Of a stretch of 19,993 nucleotides of DNA, positions 15,224 through 19,993 are shown piece by piece (the first letter of the stretch is position 1; each line of letters begins with the position of its first letter). Below the pieces are notes generated by a model, which made no database searches, had not been told where the DNA came from, and worked only from the letters and a program-made list of their open reading frames with translations. A program made the translations under genes and the position numbers. The stretch comes from CAWULT01 sp963923455. GTDB lineage: Bacteria; Acidobacteriota; Vicinamibacteria; Vicinamibacterales; UBA2999. Location: contig CAWULT010000082.1 of assembly GCA_963923455.1 (NCBI GenBank), forward strand, positions 1 to 19,993, written 5' to 3'.

Positions 15224-16573
15224 CTAGAGGTACGTGAGGGGGTCGACCGCATACAGCGCCGGGTCGACCGGCGCCTCGACGCGGGTTGGATCGCTCTCGC
15301 GCGGATCCCAGAGGTTCACGTCGTAGGGACGCGGCAGCGTCCCGCCCTCACGGTCGAGGATCACCTTCACCTTCGGCCGGTGCGGATCGGGGGCGTGGAT
15401 CTTCAGCACGACCGCGATCTCGCCGGTGTCGAGCCGGACCAGGTTGCCGACCGGGTAGATGCCGATGAGCTGGGCGAAGCGGCGCACGAGGTGCTGGTCG
15501 AACTGCTTGCCGTCGTTCTTCTGGAGGACCGTCAGGATGCGGTCGCTCGGGAACGCCTGCTGGTACACGCGCTGCGAGCGCATGGCGTCGTAGACGTCGG
15601 CGATGCCGGCGAGGGTCGTCACCAGGCTCAGCTTCGGCCGGTTGATGCCGGTCGGGTACCCCGTGCCGTCGCTGCGGAGGTGGTGCTCGAAGGCCACGAC
15701 GGGCGCCAGCGCTGGGATTTCTGGGGTCTTTTCGAGAATCGCGGCACCGTCCACGGTATGCCGCTTCAGGATTTCGTACTCGCGCTCGGTGAGCTTGCCC
15801 GGCTTGTTCAGGATTTCGTTCGGCGTCCTGACCTTGCCGATGTCGTGCATCAGCCCCGCCATGCCGAACTCACGCAGCAGCGGACCGTCGATGCCGACCG
15901 CCCGCGCCTGGCCCATCGTCAGGATCGACACGTTCACCATGTGGGTGAAGGTGTAGTTGTCGTAGTTCTTGAGCGCCGTCAGCGCCAGGAGCGCCGACCG
16001 GTTCTGCGCCACCGCCTGCGCCAGGGAGTCGACCAGGCCGTGGGCCGCGTCGGCGTCGGGCTTGCCTTCGACGCTCGCGCTCTCCCAGAGGCGCCCGGCC
16101 AGCGCCGAGGCGTCGTCGTAGAGCCGGCGGAACGTGGCCATGTCGCCGATGCCCTCGATCCGGTCCTCCACCTCGAGCTGGCCGACGCGGATGTGCGGCA
16201 GCCGCGCGAACGCCGCGTCCTCTCCGCTGTCCCCACGGGCGACGCCGTACACCAGTTCGGAGAGCTCCGCCGGCTCGACGCCCCTGTCCATCACGATGCG
16301 CTCGATGCCGGCCTGCTTCAGCCGGCGCATCAGCTCGCCCATCGTGCCGGCGGCCTTCGGAATCGGCACGTCGCCGACGACGAGGTCGTCGTCCACGATG
16401 CCGATCGCGATCGACGGCGTGGTGGCGTGGACCACGGCGAGGGCCTCGGCGAGCGCCGCGATGCTGCGGGCGACGAGAGGGTGTCCGGTGGCGTAGAGCT
16501 GCGCGCCCCGGAGGGCGGCGGCGAGCCGCCGCACTAGTTCGTCGGCGGATCGGTTTCCGTTCGTGGCGGTCAT
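15224..16573 (-). CDS. HD-GYP domain phosphohydrolase (cyclic-di-GMP phosphodiesterase type)
   Basis: The 449-residue cytoplasmic protein has an N-terminal module (about 8-137) also found in the upstream HEAT-repeat protein, and an HD-GYP domain (about 195-385). Metal and substrate motifs are complete: H211 (YTFTHMVNV), H243-D244 with K247 (LMHDIGK), H272 (KRHTVDGA), H297-H298, and the DGTGYP loop (302-307), D326 (ADVYDAM) and K352/D354 in QKNDGKQFD. Such domains cleave cyclic di-GMP, or rarely cGAMP, to linear or mononucleotide products. No receiver or membrane segment is present. A C-terminal beta-rich extension (about 375-449, VGNLVRLDTGEIAVVLKI) is common in HD-GYP proteins. ATG 16573 overlaps the HEAT stop (ATGA); the open frame beyond it is an out-of-frame shadow of that gene. 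Confidence 0.92.
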   Translation of the reverse strand: MTATNGNRSADELVRRLAAALRGAQLYATGHPLVARSIAALAEALAVVHATTPSIAIGIVDDDLVVGDVPIPKAAGTMGELMRRLKQAGIERIVMDRGVEPAELSELVYGVARGDSGEDAAFARLPHIRVGQLEVEDRIEGIGDMATFRRLYDDASALAGRLWESASVEGKPDADAAHGLVDSLAQAVAQNRSALLALTALKNYDNYTFTHMVNVSILTMGQARAVGIDGPLLREFGMAGLMHDIGKVRTPNEILNKPGKLTEREYEILKRHTVDGAAILEKTPEIPALAPVVAFEHHLRSDGTGYPTGINRPKLSLVTTLAGIADVYDAMRSQRVYQQAFPSDRILTVLQKNDGKQFDQHLVRRFAQLIGIYPVGNLVRLDTGEIAVVLKIHAPDPHRPKVKVILDREGGTLPRPYDVNLWDPRESDPTRVEAPVDPALYAVDPLTYL

Positions 16574-18858
16574 GAGGTCGTCGAGAGAGGCTGGGCGTCG
16601 GGCAGCTGGGCCCGGGCGGTCTTGCGCACGGCCCTGGAGCCGTGTTCGGCGGCCTCGGTCAGCGCGGTCAGCGCGTCGGCCGACCCGATGCGCCTGAGCG
16701 CGACGGCCGCGATGTGGCGCAGCGACGCCGTCCGCATCGGCGCCCACCACTCGCTCCGGTGGAGGGCGGTCTTGAGCGCGTCGATCGATTCGGGGTTCGG
16801 GCCCAGCCCGCCGAGGGCCTCCAGGATGGACTCGTGCAGCGTGACCGACGCGCCCCGCGGCGCCGTCGTCGCCAGTACGTGGCAGAGCGGTGGAATGGCC
16901 TTGGCGTCGCGCAGCGCGATCAGCTGCCCGACGATGAGCTCCCGCAGCGCGCCGTCCGCGTCGCACGCGCGTGTCAGCACGGCGTAGCCCTCCTTGGTGC
17001 CGATCTGCGCGATCACGCGGACCGAGTCCTTCCGCACCTCGGGGTCGGCGTCGTGCAGCAGCGGGGCCAGCTCCTTGAGCGCCTCGTTGCCGCCGAAGAC
17101 GCGCAGCAGGTCGATCGCCGTCCGCCGCACTGCCGGGTTCATCGACCGGCGCAGCGGCTCGACGGCCTGGCGGCCGGCCAGGCCGAACTGGCGCAGCAGC
17201 TCCCGCAGGCGGCGGATCGTGTGGATGTGGTCCTCGAGCGCCAGCGCCTCGGCGAGCGGGCGCACGATCGAGGGACCGATGGTCAGGCAGAACCGCGTGA
17301 TCACCTCGACCTCGCGGTCCGGGGCCTTGCGCAGGTGCGTCACGACGTGGCGGACGATCACGCCGCTGGCCAGCTGCTCGAGATGCCGGGCGGCCACCGC
17401 GGCGAGCGCCGGCCGGCCTTCTGGCGCGGCCTCGCGGACGAGGCTCTCGGCGAGCCGCTGGGCGCCGGCGACGTCGCCGATGAGCGTCCGGCGTTCGGCC
17501 TCGGCCACCGCGACGGTGGCCATCTCGCCCCACGCCGCCGGATCGTCCTCGATGACCAGCAGATCGAGCATCACCTGCAGGGCCAGCTCCTTCACCGCCG
17601 CCTCGTCGACCGACTCGAGCCAGGCCTGGATGCGCTCCGGCGGGTCGTCCGAGAGCCGCTCCACCTCGACCGCGAGCGACCGGGCGACCGTCAGCTCGCG
17701 GGCGTAGTCCTCGGCGACGTAGCCCGAGTCGGTGTAGCTCGTCAGCATGTCGGCGGCCCCGGCCCAGACCTCGACGAATCGCTCGTCCCGTCCCAGCTCG
17801 CCGGCCTCGGCGTCGGCGCGGGCGAGATCCAGGACGCGCAGGCGCTGGTCGGTCTGGGGCACGAGCGCCGAGAAGGCCTGCGCGAGGCGCTCGGTCGCGC
17901 CCCGCTCCTGCGTGATCGCCCGCGCGACGAAGCCGGCGGCGATCTCGTCGGTGATGCGTTCGACGATGCCGCTGGCGATCTCGGCCTCCTCCATGTTGGT
18001 CGATGCCCGCTTCTCGATGATGCCGAGCAGCATGTCGGGCGTCAGGTGCGGCGTGGCCTGGGCCGCCGTATCGAGCACGTGGTCGCGGGTGTGCGACCGG
18101 CGCTCGGCCACCGCCTCGAGGACGGCGCGCAGCAGCTGGAAGAGGGCCGCGACCCGCACGCCGAGGCTGATGTCGCCCGTCTCCGCCTGATCCTGGAGCC
18201 GGTCGAGCAGCGCGCCGAACTTCGCCGGGTCCTTGACCGCGTTGACCAGCGCGGAGATGACGCTGTCGTCGAGAGCGACCGACTCGCCGCGCAGGCAGTT
18301 GGCGATCACGCGGTCCCACGCCGCGCCCTCGTCGCCCTCGCGCTCGCGGAGCACCTCGGCATAGTCGATCTCGCCGATCTCGAAGTGGGCGCGGCCGGTG
18401 GCCGCCCACGCCTTCGCGAGGCCGCCGGTGATGATCAGCTCCTCGGCCGACCTGGCGAGCAGGAGCAGCAGCGCGCGCCAGTCGTCCGCGTCGGCGCCCT
18501 TGGCGATCCGGAGGGTGCCGACCAGGCGTTCGTGCAGCAGGGCGGCCAGCTCACCCAGGACGGGGTCGGGGCGCTGCGGCGTCCGCCCGTCGACCACCAG
18601 AGCGGCCGGGTGGACGACCAGCACGACCTCGCCCCGGGCCACGAGCCGGGCCGCCGCGGCCACCAGGCGGGACAGGGACATGCCGATGGCCGGATGGGCC
18701 CCCGGGTACAAGGACACCGACCGTGCCGCCGACCGGCACGCACGGGCAAATTCGGTCAAGATTGCGCTCTGTTCGGGCGCCATCGGCTCCGGCTCCTGGC
18801 CGGCCGCCGAGTCGGCCGCCTGCCACGTCCCGGGCTTGGGCGGACTGGTCACGGTCAT
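16570..18858 (-). CDS. HEAT-repeat protein sharing an N-terminal module with its HD-GYP partner
   Basis: The 762-residue protein is almost entirely helical, without a signal peptide or membrane span. After a polar leader (1-30) comes a module (about 35-170) that aligns with the N-terminus of the adjacent HD-GYP protein. A helical middle part of unknown type follows, and then HEAT-like repeats (about 560-752, e.g. LAPLLHDADPEVRKDSVRVIAQIG and ALRRIGSADALTALTEAAEHGSRAVRKTA). HEAT repeats are protein-binding solenoids, so a scaffold or regulatory role next to a c-di-GMP phosphodiesterase is plausible, but no enzymatic motif is visible. The start is ATG 18858, with AAGGAG 5 nt upstream. Its stop overlaps the HD-GYP start. 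The HEAT call is good; the function is unknown. Confidence 0.85.
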   Translation of the reverse strand: MTVTSPPKPGTWQAADSAAGQEPEPMAPEQSAILTEFARACRSAARSVSLYPGAHPAIGMSLSRLVAAAARLVARGEVVLVVHPAALVVDGRTPQRPDPVLGELAALLHERLVGTLRIAKGADADDWRALLLLLARSAEELIITGGLAKAWAATGRAHFEIGEIDYAEVLREREGDEGAAWDRVIANCLRGESVALDDSVISALVNAVKDPAKFGALLDRLQDQAETGDISLGVRVAALFQLLRAVLEAVAERRSHTRDHVLDTAAQATPHLTPDMLLGIIEKRASTNMEEAEIASGIVERITDEIAAGFVARAITQERGATERLAQAFSALVPQTDQRLRVLDLARADAEAGELGRDERFVEVWAGAADMLTSYTDSGYVAEDYARELTVARSLAVEVERLSDDPPERIQAWLESVDEAAVKELALQVMLDLLVIEDDPAAWGEMATVAVAEAERRTLIGDVAGAQRLAESLVREAAPEGRPALAAVAARHLEQLASGVIVRHVVTHLRKAPDREVEVITRFCLTIGPSIVRPLAEALALEDHIHTIRRLRELLRQFGLAGRQAVEPLRRSMNPAVRRTAIDLLRVFGGNEALKELAPLLHDADPEVRKDSVRVIAQIGTKEGYAVLTRACDADGALRELIVGQLIALRDAKAIPPLCHVLATTAPRGASVTLHESILEALGGLGPNPESIDALKTALHRSEWWAPMRTASLRHIAAVALRRIGSADALTALTEAAEHGSRAVRKTARAQLPDAQPLSTTS

Positions 18859-18863
18859 CCCTG

Positions 18864-18869
18864 CTCCTT
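18864..18869 (-). promoter_or_regulatory. Shine-Dalgarno sequence of the HEAT-repeat gene
   Basis: AAGGAG on the minus strand lies 5 nt before the ATG at 18858. It settles the start against the internal in-frame Met at codon 26. Confidence 0.65.
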
Positions 18870-18922
18870 ATCGACCGCGGGCTGGTCCTTCATGAGCCTT
18901 TCTGTGCCGAACGGCCATGGTC

Positions 18923-18930
18923 GGTATACT
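18923..18930. promoter_or_regulatory. Divergent promoter candidate centred on GTATAC
   Basis: The palindrome GTATAC (18924-18929) gives TATACT on the plus strand (18925-18930, four of six bases of TATAAT in strong positions) and TATACC on the minus strand. The plus-strand -10 ends 12 nt before the ATG at 18943, so a transcript would carry a leader of only about 5-6 nt. The minus-strand one would give the HEAT gene a leader near 58 nt. Neither has a convincing -35 hexamer. Confidence 0.4.
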
Positions 18931-18942
18931 GGGCCCGCCCCT

Positions 18943-19993
18943 ATGTCCTTCGTCGATGTCATCGCCCGCAAGCGCGACGGTCATGCGCTCTCCAGGGGCG
19001 AGGTCGACGCATTCGTCGCCGGCACCGGGGGCGCCGTTCCCGACTACCAGTTGTCCGCCCTGCTGATGGCGATCGTCCTGCGCGGCATGTCCGACCAGGA
19101 GACGGCCTGGCTGACCGACGCGATGGTGCGGTCGGGCGACCGGGTCGACCTCTCGGACCTGCCCGGCGTCAAGGTCGGCAAGCACAGCACCGGCGGCGTC
19201 GGCGACAAGGTGTCGATCGTGCTCGCGCCCGTGGCCGCCGCGTGCGGCGTCACCGTGCCCAAGATGTCCGGCCGTGGCCTGGGCCACACCGGAGGCACGC
19301 TCGACAAGCTCGAGTCGATTCCGGGCTACCGTGTCGGACTCTCGGTCGACGAGTTCAAGCACGTGCTGCGGACGGTGGGCACGAGCATCATCGGCCAGAC
19401 CGCGTCGCTCGTGCCGGCCGACAAGGCGCTGTACGCGCTGCGTGACGTCACGGCGACGGTCGAGAGCGTGCCGCTCATCGCGGCCTCGGTGATGAGCAAG
19501 AAGATCGCCGAGGGCAGCGACGCGCTCGTCCTCGACGTCAAGTGCGGCGACGGCGCGTTCATGCGCGACCTCGCGCAGGCGCGCGCCCTCGCCGCGGCGA
19601 TGGTCGCGATCGGCCGGCACGCCGGCGTGCGGACCGAAGCCGTGATCACCGAGATGGACGCGCCGCTCGGGCAGGCGGTCGGCAACGCGCTCGAGATCAT
19701 CGAGTGCTTCGAGACCCTGAAGGGCCGCGGTCCGGCGGACCTGACCGACGTGGTGGTGCGGCTCGCGGCCCGGATGCTGGTGCTGGCCGGGGTGGAGCAG
19801 GCGCCGGCAGCCGCGGCGGTCCGGGCGCGGGCGGCCCTTGCCGGCGGCCGCGCCCTCGAGGTCTTCACCTCGATGATCGCGCATCAGGGCGGCGACCTGC
19901 GGGTGGCCGAGGAGTACGCCCGCCTGCCGGCGGCGCCGGACCGCGCGGTCGTCCGGGCGGATCGGGCCGGCGTGGTCGCGCGCCTCGGGGCGG
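18943..19993 (+). CDS. deoA: Thymidine/pyrimidine-nucleoside phosphorylase (5' part)
   Basis: The frame is open from ATG 18943 to the window end (350 codons of an expected 430-440). The enzyme phosphorolyses thymidine or uridine to the base plus (deoxy)ribose-1-phosphate in nucleoside salvage. The family signature SGRGLGHTGGTLDKLES is present, as is the phosphate-binding KVGKHSTGGVGDKVS loop and the substrate-site stretch SVMSKKIAEGSDALVLDVK. These features fit the nucleoside phosphorylase family II and exclude anthranilate phosphoribosyltransferase. Whether it prefers thymidine (DeoA) or all pyrimidine nucleosides (Pdp) cannot be decided from sequence. There is no Shine-Dalgarno before the ATG, and a TATACT lies 12 nt upstream, which suggests a near-leaderless mRNA. 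It diverges from the HEAT gene. Confidence 0.93.
   Translation, partial: MSFVDVIARKRDGHALSRGEVDAFVAGTGGAVPDYQLSALLMAIVLRGMSDQETAWLTDAMVRSGDRVDLSDLPGVKVGKHSTGGVGDKVSIVLAPVAAACGVTVPKMSGRGLGHTGGTLDKLESIPGYRVGLSVDEFKHVLRTVGTSIIGQTASLVPADKALYALRDVTATVESVPLIAASVMSKKIAEGSDALVLDVKCGDGAFMRDLAQARALAAAMVAIGRHAGVRTEAVITEMDAPLGQAVGNALEIIECFETLKGRGPADLTDVVVRLAARMLVLAGVEQAPAAAAVRARAALAGGRALEVFTSMIAHQGGDLRVAEEYARLPAAPDRAVVRADRAGVVARLGA

Noticed and set aside
15224..18409. Possibility that the HD-GYP protein is 1061 residues long
   Set aside because: The frame is open upstream of 16573, but that stretch overlaps the HEAT gene out of frame and is Arg/Gly/Ala-rich. The real N-terminal module begins right after ATG 16573, which overlaps the HEAT stop.

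Overview
The window is about 20 kb of dense, GC-rich bacterial chromosome with very short intergenic gaps and no mobile element, CRISPR array, tRNA or rRNA that I could recognise. Gene content points to a Gram-negative, rod-shaped bacterium: a mreBCD-mrdA-rodA block, two small outer-membrane beta-barrel-type proteins, and an ECF sigma/anti-sigma pair followed by a DUF4097 protein. Together with the GC content and the anti-sigma C-terminal helix pattern, this resembles Acidobacteriota (Vicinamibacteria-like). That placement is an inference from style, not from a marker gene.

Layout. (1) Plus strand, 1-7451: the 3' end of mreB, then mreC, mreD, mrdA (PBP2), rodA, rng (RNase G) and a HAD phosphatase. 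Junctions are tight (2 nt, GTGA overlap, 28 nt, 1 nt, about 200 nt, 4 nt). This is the classic cell-elongation operon: MreB filaments and MreC/MreD position the RodA glycosyltransferase/PBP2 transpeptidase pair, and the RNase G gene rides along as in many bacteria. (2) 7452-7581: a convergent gap with two GC hairpins. (3) Minus strand, read right to left from 18858 to 7582: a HEAT-repeat protein and an HD-GYP c-di-GMP-phosphodiesterase-type protein, overlapping by ATGA; a PafA-like periplasmic alkaline phosphatase; a secreted S8 (subtilisin-like) protease; a beta-barrel-like protein; a minimal O6-alkylguanine alkyltransferase-type protein; an ECF sigma factor; its membrane anti-sigma factor; a secreted DUF4097 protein; and a second beta-barrel-like protein. 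From the protease to the DUF4097 gene every junction is an overlap or at most 14 nt, so these six genes look like one translationally coupled unit. (4) Plus strand, 18943 to the end: the 5' part of a thymidine/pyrimidine-nucleoside phosphorylase gene. It diverges from the HEAT gene across an 84-nt gap that holds a palindromic GTATAC.

Most notable points. The HEAT and HD-GYP proteins share a homologous N-terminal module of about 130 residues that I do not recognise as a named domain. A DNA-alkyltransferase-type protein retaining its acceptor Cys is translationally coupled to an ECF sigma factor, inside an envelope-protein operon. The pyrimidine phosphorylase gene appears to be transcribed almost leaderless. 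RNase G carries a Gly/His/Arg-rich insert in its S1 region.
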